DNA of 40,075 nucleotides from Fimenecus sp045594645 (GTDB taxonomy: Bacteria; Bacillota; Clostridia; Oscillospirales; Acutalibacteraceae). The first letter of the stretch is position 1, and the number at the start of each line of letters is the position of its first letter. Below are positions 9,438 to 17,382 of this stretch, one piece after another. The notes beneath the pieces are model-generated. The model worked only from the letters and a program-made list of their open reading frames with translations, searched no databases and had not been told where the DNA came from. The position numbers and the translations under genes were made by a program. The stretch covers positions 1 through 40,075 of the forward strand of contig JAZNYY010000050.1 in NCBI GenBank assembly GCA_045594645.1, read 5' to 3'.

Positions 9438-10454
9438 TTATTCATACTCACCGCGCCAAGTAATATCGGTTGCGGGATATTTACCGCGTTTATTAGGCAT
9501 TGCGCCAATGTTAATCATAAGCTCGTCGCCCTTTTGCACCTCAACCTCAATGTACTCGTTACCATCTTCATCGGTTAAAACATCAGCCTCAGTAGTTCTC
9601 TGTGCTGAATTTCTGTTATTGGTAACAACCAAAATACTGTCTTTTGTTGCAGTTATATAGAAACGGATTGTTCCTGTTTTTTCAGCTTTGTATTCATAAT
9701 AATATCCTGTTTCAACACCTGCTGCAAGGCTCTTTTCAAATTCACCTGTAAGCTTTGAAATCTTTTCGGGGTTTGCATAACTACCCTTAAGATTTGCAAA
9801 TTTAATTGTGAAGCTCTTAGCTGTTGAGCCATTATTACCAATCTGGAATGAAACTGCATCACTTGCCAAAGCGTTTGGAACCTTGAATGAAACCTTACCA
9901 TTTTTTGCGGTGTATTTGGTACCTTCGCAAATAACATAAGCATCGGCATCATTAATTGTCAAATACATTCCGCCTACACGGTAAATATCATAATAAAGAG
10001 CTTTGCCTGCGGGAACTTTTGCTGTTGTTACTGCAAAATCAGTACCGGGAGTTTCAAGGTAAGGCTGGTCTTTGCTACCTGCACCAAGAATTTCGTCACC
10101 TTCGGGATTTGTAGCTGTGGGCTTTTGAACCGCTGTAGTTCCATCACCTTTATCACTGCTGTTAGTTTTATCTTCTTCGCCGTTTTGTGTATCTTCTTCA
10201 GAGCTTGAATCTTCTTCACTTGAAGACTCTTCATCAGATGTGCTTTCACCATCTGTTGTCGATGTGGATGAATCGTCGTCATCGTCGTTTTCGTTTGCGA
10301 CATATTCATTATTGGGTTTTGTATTATCAGGGTCTGTGTTTGCAGGCTTATCACTTGTAGCAATTACAACAGCAACAACTGCAATCACAACTACAAGAAC
10401 AGCGGCAACAATGCCGATAATAACTTTTTTATCTAATTTTTTGAGTTTTTCCAT
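9438..10454 (-). CDS. Membrane-anchored protein with acidic linker and two PPC-like beta domains
   Basis: The 338-residue protein has a short Lys-rich cytoplasmic end, one transmembrane helix (about 11-33), and an Asp/Glu/Ser/Thr-rich linker (about 34-112). An extracytoplasmic region holds two beta-rich domains beginning GAGSKDQPY (about 125) and KGSYANPEK (about 223). These openings match the G-S-x-x-NP starts in the surface protein at 7120, so the domains are probably related. There are no sortase or lipobox signals, and only one Cys lies in the exported part. It is the last gene of the operon; its ATG overlaps the stop of the gene before it (TAATG), so the two are probably translationally coupled. 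No known family is recognised and no activity is visible. Confidence 0.88.
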   Translation of the reverse strand: MEKLKKLDKKVIIGIVAAVLVVVIAVVAVVIATSDKPANTDPDNTKPNNEYVANENDDDDDSSTSTTDGESTSDEESSSEEDSSSEEDTQNGEEDKTNSSDKGDGTTAVQKPTATNPEGDEILGAGSKDQPYLETPGTDFAVTTAKVPAGKALYYDIYRVGGMYLTINDADAYVICEGTKYTAKNGKVSFKVPNALASDAVSFQIGNNGSTAKSFTIKFANLKGSYANPEKISKLTGEFEKSLAAGVETGYYYEYKAEKTGTIRFYITATKDSILVVTNNRNSAQRTTEADVLTDEDGNEYIEVEVQKGDELMINIGAMPNKRGKYPATDITWRGEYE

Positions 10455-10861
10455 TATGCCACCGCCTTTACTTCAAGCGTATATTCTGTAGCACCGTCTT
10501 CAAGATAAACTTCTGCTTCTCCTGTATATTCATATCCTTCGGGGCAAGACATTACAGACAATTTATAGCCATCAGTAACCTCAATGCTGAATGTAGCTTT
10601 ACCACTGTCGTCTGTTTTCGCAGGAACACAAGCATCCTTGCAAAGCTGAACCATAACACCTGAAACTGCATTTCCGTTTTCGTCAACAACAGCAACTGTG
10701 AAACCTTTGCTTTCAACAGGATTTTCATTTTCTGTAGGCTGACTTTCAGTTGTAGTTGTGGTTGTAGTAGTTTTACCGTCATCATTACCACTGCATGCGC
10801 AAAAACAGAAAAGCATTCCGAGAGCAAGTAAAACTGCCAAAACTTTCTTTAAATTCTTCAT
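10454..10861 (-). CDS. Small lipoprotein with CnaB-like beta-sandwich
   Basis: The 135-residue protein has a signal peptide with a Cys-rich lipobox (FCFCAC, acylated Cys near 23) and a Thr-rich linker (eight Thr in a row). A single CnaB/SpaA-like or carboxypeptidase-regulatory-like domain follows (about 50-132): FTVAVVDENGNAVSGVMV, TDDSGKATF, then PEGYEYTGE. The domain has Cys in CKDAC and in SCPEGY, which is unusual for CnaB folds and could make a disulfide. The same domain type opens the lipoproteins at 10882 and 11750 and the large protein at 13020. It starts 20 nt after the stop of the TlpA lipoprotein, with AGAGGT as ribosome site. Confidence 0.88.
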   Translation of the reverse strand: MKNLKKVLAVLLALGMLFCFCACSGNDDGKTTTTTTTTESQPTENENPVESKGFTVAVVDENGNAVSGVMVQLCKDACVPAKTDDSGKATFSIEVTDGYKLSVMSCPEGYEYTGEAEVYLEDGATEYTLEVKAVA

Positions 10862-10881
10862 TTTATATACCTCTTTATAAA

Positions 10882-11745
10882 TTATTTAATATCACTTAAA
10901 TTCTTGACTAAGGTTTGCTTGTAATCGTCAGCAGTAAAGAATTCAAAAACTTTTGTGAAATCCTCTTTGCTGGTTACCATTCCCCTATGAATCATACAAA
11001 TTGTACCATATCGGTCAATTACAACAGTTGTAGGATAAGCTGTTAACTGCACGATGTTTGCCCAATCAGTATTCTCGTCTAACACCATTGGGAATGTAAG
11101 CTTATTCTCAACCGCATAAGCAGAAACAGTATCGTTTGTGCCGTCATATGGGTTAATAGCGATTAAAGCGATTTCATCCTGATAATCAATATATGCTTGT
11201 TGCAAATATGGGAATTCCATTTTGCAGGGCTGACAATTGAGATACCAAAAATTTAACACTACCGCCTTTTTGGTTTTTAATAAATCAGAAACCTTATAAT
11301 CTTTACCGTCAGTTGCGGTTACTGTGAAATCGTGAACAACACTTCCAAGCTTATATGTAACGCCCGACATATCGTTTACATCACCTATAACAGTTTCAAG
11401 GGAAATAGTTCTGTTTTCGCTATTGATTTCATAGTTTTCTTCAACCTTATAACCCTCGGGAGCTTCTTCAAGAACTGCATAATAGGTTTTTGACGGCTCT
11501 GCGTCAAAGGTTATTACTCCATCATTGTCAGTTTCTGCACCCCATTGAAGATTTTGCATTTCGAAATCTTTATAAACCTTAACCATAATATCTTCAAGTG
11601 GCATTCCGCCGACTGTTTCAACCTTTACGGTATAAGCAACCTTTTCAGCATCTTTATTATCCGAGCCATTACAGCCTGTAAACAATATACACAATATTAA
11701 AGCAACTGATATAACAGATAATATTTTTTTCTTAAGCATATTCAT
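10882..11745 (-). CDS. CnaB-TlpA thioredoxin-like lipoprotein
   Basis: The 287-residue lipoprotein (lipobox FTGC, Cys25) has a CnaB-like domain (about 35-115) and a TlpA/ResA-like thioredoxin domain (about 135-270). The active site is FWYLNCQPCKMEFPYL, with the conserved cis-Pro in YPTTVVIDRYG. It should work outside the membrane as a thiol-disulfide reductase or isomerase. It aligns along its whole length with residues about 50-315 of the protein at 13020, so the two are paralogues within one operon. I choose ATG 11745; the frame could also open at TTG 11757 inside the previous gene or at ATG 11739. There is no clear ribosome site, and the previous stop is 4 nt upstream, so translation is probably coupled. 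Its electron donor could be the polyferredoxin-TlpA protein at 5243 (inference). Confidence 0.9.
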   Translation of the reverse strand: MNMLKKKILSVISVALILCILFTGCNGSDNKDAEKVAYTVKVETVGGMPLEDIMVKVYKDFEMQNLQWGAETDNDGVITFDAEPSKTYYAVLEEAPEGYKVEENYEINSENRTISLETVIGDVNDMSGVTYKLGSVVHDFTVTATDGKDYKVSDLLKTKKAVVLNFWYLNCQPCKMEFPYLQQAYIDYQDEIALIAINPYDGTNDTVSAYAVENKLTFPMVLDENTDWANIVQLTAYPTTVVIDRYGTICMIHRGMVTSKEDFTKVFEFFTADDYKQTLVKNLSDIK

Positions 11746-11749
11746 ACTA

Positions 11750-12979
11750 TTAGTCAATGTAGCAACACATCAAAAGCCAAGCGATTTCAGCATTAATTGT
11801 TGCATCGTTGTTACCTGCTGCGTCTTTGAAGATATAGCCTGAGCTTTCAATATCCCACCAGCCGACATATCCGCCACGCTGCTGAATGATATATTTGAGG
11901 TCCTCAGTAAGAGGATAAACGCCCTCTGACTCGTCAACATATTCAATGTATTCGAGAAGACATTCAGAATAGCTTTCTTTCTTGACAAATTCGTCCTTTT
12001 CATCAAAGAAATACTTTGTAACGCCTGAACGGTCGAGCATTGTCTCAAAGCAAGCAATATAATCGCAATCTTCTGCAAGACGAACAAGCACCAATGGGCC
12101 ATCTGCTGTATTGAGATGATAGAAACCATCTTTCTCATTGAGAACAAACTTATATGTATCTGTTGCTGCAGTTAAATCAAACTCTTTAATCTGCGCATCT
12201 GCAGGTAATGTATATTCAGAAAGGTCAACTGTTTTCTGATAAATTGTCCAAGGCTCGTCTGCGAGAGTTTTAATTGCATCACCAAGACGATTAACCGCAA
12301 GAACACAGCTCTTTGAATTAGCATCAAGAGCATCAATACCGATAACATAAGTTGAAGTACCGCCATCACCTACGCCAATCATACTTGCACTTACAGAAAC
12401 AGTAAACTTGTTATTAACTACTTCTGCAACATTATTGCTCTGTACAAAATGAGGTGCACCATAATAACCGATTTCAGTTTTTACATCACCTATTACAGAG
12501 AATTCATAGTTACCCGCCTCTGTTGGAGTGAAAAGGAAATAGTTTCTGTGCTCATTTGAAAGCTCAACATAAGTACAACCTACTGAAACTGCATAAGCGT
12601 CAAGCTCTTCTGAGCCAACATAAAGGATTGTGGGCTCTTCAGAGGTTTTGTAAGCCAAAAGCAAATCAATTTCGTTTTCACTTGCAGTAACTTTTGTGTT
12701 CTCGTCATAGTAATACTCTGTTTCACTGTCAGTAAATGACAGTGAAACTGTATATTCACCTTTAGGAAGTTTTTTGGTTGCTACTCCGTTTTCGTCACAA
12801 GCCTGCATACCAACCTTTTCGCCGTTCTGCATAAAGTTAACCACTACACCTGTTGTATAAGGGTTACCAAGAGCATCTTTAACTGCAACCTTATAAGTCT
12901 TGTTACCGCCACAAGCGGTAAGAGTAGCAAGCATACACACTACAAGAACAATGGCAATAACGCCTTTTATTTTCTTCAT
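11750..12979 (-). CDS. Lipoprotein with CnaB-like, PPC-like and shared C-terminal modules
   Basis: The 409-residue lipoprotein has a clear lipobox (LTAC, Cys23). In order it contains a CnaB-like domain (about 28-112, ending in the LPKGEYTVSL type of strand), a beta domain with FTPTEAGNYEF (about 120-235), and the C-terminal module (about 280-409). The module opens LNEKDGFYHLNTADGP, has YPLTEDL in the middle and ends AWLLMCCYID at the very C terminus. The last two domains are in the same order as in the wall-anchored protein at 7120, so the two are probably related. Several Cys are in the exported part, including the CC pair near the end. It is unrecognised as a family. It is flanked in the operon by two TlpA-domain proteins, which makes it a plausible thiol-redox partner (inference). 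Confidence 0.88.
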   Translation of the reverse strand: MKKIKGVIAIVLVVCMLATLTACGGNKTYKVAVKDALGNPYTTGVVVNFMQNGEKVGMQACDENGVATKKLPKGEYTVSLSFTDSETEYYYDENTKVTASENEIDLLLAYKTSEEPTILYVGSEELDAYAVSVGCTYVELSNEHRNYFLFTPTEAGNYEFSVIGDVKTEIGYYGAPHFVQSNNVAEVVNNKFTVSVSASMIGVGDGGTSTYVIGIDALDANSKSCVLAVNRLGDAIKTLADEPWTIYQKTVDLSEYTLPADAQIKEFDLTAATDTYKFVLNEKDGFYHLNTADGPLVLVRLAEDCDYIACFETMLDRSGVTKYFFDEKDEFVKKESYSECLLEYIEYVDESEGVYPLTEDLKYIIQQRGGYVGWWDIESSGYIFKDAAGNNDATINAEIAWLLMCCYID

Positions 12980-13019
12980 TTTTTCAAACTCCTTTACAGT
13001 AATTTAAAGAGTTGTAAAA

Positions 13020-15830
13020 TTATTTGCTTAAATTGTCGTAGTAATAGCAAAGCTTAATCCAAGAATTATCTACACCCTCGAATGTATATTTATCCATAAG
13101 AAGCTGTAAGATTTCTGCAAGTCTTTCGTCAACTACTACGCAACCATCTTTTTCTGTGCCTGACTTATCAATCTTCTTTGCATATGCACGCATTTCAGCA
13201 GTTAAATCGGGACCGTCACCGTGATAACGGCCTGCGTAAATATCGTCAAGTTGATAAATCTCAGCATTTGCATCATAATCTTCGCCCCAAAGCTTCTTGA
13301 GGTAAGCATCAGTCTTCTGTACATCATTGTCATTCTGTGCCATATAAGCAAGAATTTCACCGTCTGTCTCAGACTTACTAAAGTCAAAGCCACCCATTTC
13401 AATCATTTCAAGAATTGAGCGATCAAAAATACTTGTAAGACCTGTAAAGTCAGCATAAATCAAGCTGTTGTGCTCTGAGTCGTAATACTTGCCATTCTTA
13501 AGAACAGGAGTAATACCGCCAGAAATAATATCATACATCACATCACCTGTTGCGTCACTGTCATAAGTGAAATAACCTGGTGCACAAGCACGGAAAAGCT
13601 TATATGATGAGCCGAGATATTCAACATCATACTTAATTGTACCTGTTGCATAAATATCCCAGAATGCCATATTGATGTAGTATGACTTACCGGCCTCCAT
13701 ATAATATACCATTGAGCAGTTGATTGTATCTGTATACATTCTCTCGTCGTGCTCATATGTATAAATTACTTCGCCGTTACTGTTGAAAATCCAAGCATCG
13801 ATACCCTCTTCGTAGTCGCTCTTTGAAGTAAAGCGATAAACACCTGACTTTGTGGGCTTGAATTCAGAGAAAAGTCCTCTTGGAATAATTGCTCTGTCAT
13901 AATAGAAATAGTTTGTTGAAACATTTTTACCGAGCTTTGTTTCAAATGCTGAGAATGTCGCAAGTCCTTTTATTGGGTCATCAAGCTGTTTTGCATTCTT
14001 GCCGTATGCCTGATAGTACTTACAAATCTTGAGCCACTCATTTGCGTCATCTTCAAAGCCTGCAACTTCTGCAACCTGCTTGAGCATTTCAGCAAGCTCC
14101 TTGGTTACTGTACAAAGTCCATTGATAGTTGAGTTAGAAGCGTAAGAGAAATACTTAACCATTCCCTTACCGCCGTCTTTTTCATAATCATAAAGACTTA
14201 CACCGTCTTTATCTGCATCACCTGCATAAACGATGTCGTGAAGTGACTCTTCTTCATTGAACTGTGTATAGTTCATAAGGTCAGCAAGAAGAAGTGGTCC
14301 ATTTGCAGAGCCTACATGATAATAGCCGTCTTTTTCATTATAAACAACATCAACATATGAATATGTATCGCCATTATCTTTTGTTACGGCTGCTTCACGA
14401 GGAAGATATGTCGCAACATCAATATCCTTTTCATTCACAACACGCATATTGTCAATGTATACGGTATCGTCACCTGCTGAGCCATCACTATCTTTTAAGA
14501 AGCACAATGCAACCTCATAAGTGCCATCTTCATCAGCAACTACAGGATAACAAGACTGCCATTTTTCAGTATCGGAAACACCTGAAATCTGGAAAATATC
14601 TTCATCATTAACAATTACATATAATATATCGCAAAGGTGTTCAGAGGAAATTAAATAATCAAAGCCAAGCGCCTGACCTTTTTTCAATTCAACATCGGCA
14701 TACATAATTGCGTATGAATCATCAATACCCTTGTTTGAAGCATAAATACAAAACTGACCAAGCTTTTCGCCTTCAATAAAGGGCCAGATGTATTCTGCAT
14801 TTTCGTCTTCTGTTTCAGGACGATATGTTACATTAATATTGCCTTTGTTGATTAACTCTGCAATCTTTTCAGATTTTGGCATTTCAACATTCGGCTTAAT
14901 CTGTGTAACCAAATCACCGATACCGTTTACGCAAAGCTTCTGTTCATAATCTTTTGCTGTAAAGTGGTCAAAAGCAGAAACCCAAGGTCTTTTGCTTGTA
15001 ACAGCACCTGATTCTACAAGACAGATTACGCCATAACGGTCAATCATAATTGTTGTAGGATAGCCCTGAATTCCAAAAGTATTTGACCAAGATGACGGGC
15101 AAGATGCCATTGGAAATGAGAGTCCGTACTGCTTCTGAAAGGTTTCTACTGCTGAGATATCGTCCATTGGGTCTAATGCGATAACTTCAACATTATCCTT
15201 ATATTCCTGATAAACTGTTTCGATAAGAGGAAATTCTTCAACACACCAAGAGCAAGTAGTATACCAGAAGTTAAGCACTACCAAATCTTTCTTTTTAAGA
15301 ACATCAGAAAGCTTGATTTCTTTGCCGTCTGCCGCCATTACAGTGAAGTCATACATTACATCACCAAGGCCGAGAGTTGCGGTTGAAATGTCTTCACCGG
15401 TAATGAGTGATGATGTTAAAACGATTTCTGCACTTTCGCCGTCGAATTTATAGCTTTCTTCTACCTCATAGCCTTTTGCCACACCTGAAAGCTCAATTGC
15501 ATATTTACTGCTTTTGGGAAGATTGAAGGTAACATTACCGTTTTCGTCTGTTTTACCCATATCCTCCATATTATCTTTCTTTTTGCTGTCATAAATATAA
15601 ACATCAATATCAGACAAAGACATACCGCCTGCAGTTTTAACACTTACGCTGTATGTAGTATTTTCGCCGGGTGTTTCACTGCCAAAGCTTTCACCGCCAC
15701 CTAAAACAACAGCGGCAACAATTCCACCGGCAATGGCTAAAACCAAAACACATGAGAGAACGATTAAGAGTATCTTTTTCTTTTTGTCAAGAGCCTTAAC
15801 CTTTCCCAATAATTCTTTAACTTTTTTCAT
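13020..15830 (-). CDS. Large membrane-anchored CnaB-TlpA multidomain surface protein
   Basis: The 936-residue first gene of the operon has a Lys-rich cytoplasmic end and one transmembrane anchor (about 19-45). A CnaB-like domain follows (about 58-140), then a TlpA thioredoxin domain (about 155-305; FWYTTCSWCVEEFP, Cys near 193, cis-Pro in YPTTIMIDRYG). A jelly-roll-like region ends in DDTVYIDNMRV (about 335-475). A first copy of the unknown module (about 495-605) opens YNEKDGYYHVGSANGP and ends WLKICKYY. After a PPC-like domain with FKPTKSGVYRFTS (about 660-760), a second, more divergent copy (about 775-935) ends WIKLCYYY at the C terminus. The ribosome site AGGAGG is 5 nt before ATG, and the promoter lies at 15896-15925. 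The role is not known; the TlpA domain implies extracytoplasmic thiol chemistry. Confidence 0.92.
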   Translation of the reverse strand: MKKVKELLGKVKALDKKKKILLIVLSCVLVLAIAGGIVAAVVLGGGESFGSETPGENTTYSVSVKTAGGMSLSDIDVYIYDSKKKDNMEDMGKTDENGNVTFNLPKSSKYAIELSGVAKGYEVEESYKFDGESAEIVLTSSLITGEDISTATLGLGDVMYDFTVMAADGKEIKLSDVLKKKDLVVLNFWYTTCSWCVEEFPLIETVYQEYKDNVEVIALDPMDDISAVETFQKQYGLSFPMASCPSSWSNTFGIQGYPTTIMIDRYGVICLVESGAVTSKRPWVSAFDHFTAKDYEQKLCVNGIGDLVTQIKPNVEMPKSEKIAELINKGNINVTYRPETEDENAEYIWPFIEGEKLGQFCIYASNKGIDDSYAIMYADVELKKGQALGFDYLISSEHLCDILYVIVNDEDIFQISGVSDTEKWQSCYPVVADEDGTYEVALCFLKDSDGSAGDDTVYIDNMRVVNEKDIDVATYLPREAAVTKDNGDTYSYVDVVYNEKDGYYHVGSANGPLLLADLMNYTQFNEEESLHDIVYAGDADKDGVSLYDYEKDGGKGMVKYFSYASNSTINGLCTVTKELAEMLKQVAEVAGFEDDANEWLKICKYYQAYGKNAKQLDDPIKGLATFSAFETKLGKNVSTNYFYYDRAIIPRGLFSEFKPTKSGVYRFTSKSDYEEGIDAWIFNSNGEVIYTYEHDERMYTDTINCSMVYYMEAGKSYYINMAFWDIYATGTIKYDVEYLGSSYKLFRACAPGYFTYDSDATGDVMYDIISGGITPVLKNGKYYDSEHNSLIYADFTGLTSIFDRSILEMIEMGGFDFSKSETDGEILAYMAQNDNDVQKTDAYLKKLWGEDYDANAEIYQLDDIYAGRYHGDGPDLTAEMRAYAKKIDKSGTEKDGCVVVDERLAEILQLLMDKYTFEGVDNSWIKLCYYYDNLSK

Positions 15831-15895
15831 AGTTCCTCCTATTTACCGTCAAAGTATTTTGTCATAAGGGCACATTTTGCCTTATAATTCAGTAT

Positions 15896-15925
15896 ATTTT
15901 ACCATAAATGGTAATCAATCGTCAA
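15896..15925 (-). promoter_or_regulatory. Promoter of the surface/TlpA operon with palindromic operator
   Basis: On the minus strand, TTGACG (15925-15920) and TAAAAT (15901-15896) are 18 nt apart. The spacer and -10 box contain a perfect palindrome, TTACCAT-TT-ATGGTAA (15899-15914), in the usual place for a repressor to block RNA polymerase. The start codon is about 60 nt downstream. Confidence 0.6.
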
Positions 15926-15974
15926 TATCTAAAACAAGTTAATTTTAAAACATTAAAGTATTATCACAACAAAA

Positions 15975-16012
15975 TACCGAATTCTGCTTGAATTTCAAAC
16001 AAAATTCGGCAT
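15975..16012 (-). terminator. Terminator of spoIVB
   Basis: On the minus strand, TGCCGAATTTTG pairs with CAGAATTCGGTA around a short loop, and is followed by TTTTGTTGT. It sits directly after the spoIVB stop at 16021. Confidence 0.75.
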
Positions 16013-16020
16013 TTGTTTCG

Positions 16021-17256
16021 CTATGCGGCATCTTCCACTGATTTCTCTTCTGCCATATTTTCCGTTACATCAACCATTCTATCAACAAAAATTGCATATC
16101 CTTTTTTGGGGTCATTAACAAAAACATGCGTTACGGCACCTACAAGCTTGCCGTTTTGAACTATCGGTGAGCCACTCATTCCCTGAACTATTCCGCCTGT
16201 TTTTTCAAGTAATGCTTTGTCAGTAACTTCAATTATCATATCTTTATTAACCGAATCCGAATTAGTATATATCTTTTTTATTTCAATATCATAGTCTCTT
16301 ACTCCACTGTCATCAAGAGTACAGTAAATTTTTGCCGCACCCGTTGTGACCTCTTGCTTTACCGCAACGGGAATTGATTCATTCTTTATAGTTTTAGTAA
16401 AGCCGTAAACTCCCATTTCATTATTAAGACAAAGCTCCCCTATTGATTTACCGGTTATTACGCCGCAAAGCTCGCCTACACTGCCCGTACTGCTTTTGTA
16501 AATTCCATTTACATAAGCCGAAAACACTTCGCCTTTGTTCATAGGCATTATTTCGTTGGTATCAACATCGTAAATTCCGTGACCGAGACCTGCAAAGGAC
16601 TCTGCTTCTGAACTATAAAAAGTTACAGTTCCAAGACCTGCAGTACTATCACGCACCCAAAGTCCTGCTTTATATTTTCCCGTATTTACATCTTTATAGG
16701 TTGAAAAGTCAATTGTAAGAATTCTGTTATTACGCACAATATTAAAGCTCATTTTTTCGCCATTGCTTTTTTCAATTTTCTGTGCAAGAGCTTTAGTAGA
16801 GGTAACCTTTTCATTATTCACGCTTTTTATTATATCCCCTACTTTAAGCCCCGCCTTTTCAGCGGGATTAACATTACCGTTTTTCGTCTCAACTGAATCA
16901 GTATCAACCACAAGCACACCATCGGTATAAAGCTTAACGCCGAAAAGCTCTCCGCCCAAAACAACATATTTCCTTTTTGAATTAGTTATTTCGGCAGTTT
17001 TTACGGGAATAATATTCAAAAGGTCAATTTCAGCTTCATTATGTGAAGCTCGGGCAGTCCCCGACGCGACTCCTTTTTCGTTTTCATAATTTAAACGAAA
17101 CAATGAAACACCGAAAATGCTTTTAAATTCATAAGTTGAATTTTCGATTGTTGTTATTCTATCAGGTATATTTTTTTGCCCCAAATATACCAAAGAAAAA
17201 ATAAATACGCACAACGCAGTGCAGATTGCAGAAAGAGTTTTAAAAAAATTACACAA
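16021..17256 (-). CDS. spoIVB: SpoIVB sporulation signalling serine peptidase (S55)
   Basis: In sporulating Firmicutes SpoIVB is secreted by the forespore into the intermembrane space and triggers pro-sigma-K processing in the mother cell. The protein has an N-terminal hydrophobic anchor (about 8-28), a PDZ domain (about 115-190, with AEKAGLKVGDIIKSVN), and an S55 peptidase domain. Its likely catalytic residues are His226 in GLGHGIYDVDT and Ser363 in GMSGSPIV. The length, 411 residues, is close to the Bacillus protein. I choose TTG at 17256 because GGAGGTGA lies 7 nt upstream; the longer in-frame reading to 17382 would run through the aroK terminator. In Bacillus and many Clostridia spoIVB lies next to spo0A; here its neighbours are the surface operon and aroK. 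Confidence 0.9.
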   Translation of the reverse strand: MCNFFKTLSAICTALCVFIFSLVYLGQKNIPDRITTIENSTYEFKSIFGVSLFRLNYENEKGVASGTARASHNEAEIDLLNIIPVKTAEITNSKRKYVVLGGELFGVKLYTDGVLVVDTDSVETKNGNVNPAEKAGLKVGDIIKSVNNEKVTSTKALAQKIEKSNGEKMSFNIVRNNRILTIDFSTYKDVNTGKYKAGLWVRDSTAGLGTVTFYSSEAESFAGLGHGIYDVDTNEIMPMNKGEVFSAYVNGIYKSSTGSVGELCGVITGKSIGELCLNNEMGVYGFTKTIKNESIPVAVKQEVTTGAAKIYCTLDDSGVRDYDIEIKKIYTNSDSVNKDMIIEVTDKALLEKTGGIVQGMSGSPIVQNGKLVGAVTHVFVNDPKKGYAIFVDRMVDVTENMAEEKSVEDAA

Positions 17257-17323
17257 ACGCTCACCTCCGTGCGACTTTAGCCGCAATAATAATTTGCCTC
17301 TTATGATGATTATTATTTGAGGT

Positions 17324-17376
17324 AAAAAAAACGCCTTACGGCTAAATTTCTCTTTAAAAGAAATTACCGTAAGGCG
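17324..17376 (-). terminator. Strong terminator at the end of the pfkA-aroK operon
   Basis: CGCCTTACGG (17332-17341) pairs perfectly with CCGTAAGGCG (17367-17376), extended by an inner AATTTCT/AGAAATT stem, and is followed on the minus strand by eight T (17331-17324). It lies 6 nt past the aroK stop and ahead of the spoIVB ribosome site. Confidence 0.92.
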
Positions 17377-17382
17377 AATCAT

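Noticed and set aside
9653..10363. Additional minus-strand frames of about 100 residues
   Set aside because: They overlap the 338-residue protein in another frame, are rich in Gln/Leu/Thr from shifted codons, and lack ribosome sites.
17257..17323. Sigma-G promoter for spoIVB
   Set aside because: CATCATA at 17302-17308 (minus strand) fits the -10 core, but no convincing -35 lies at the right distance, so it is not listed as a feature.
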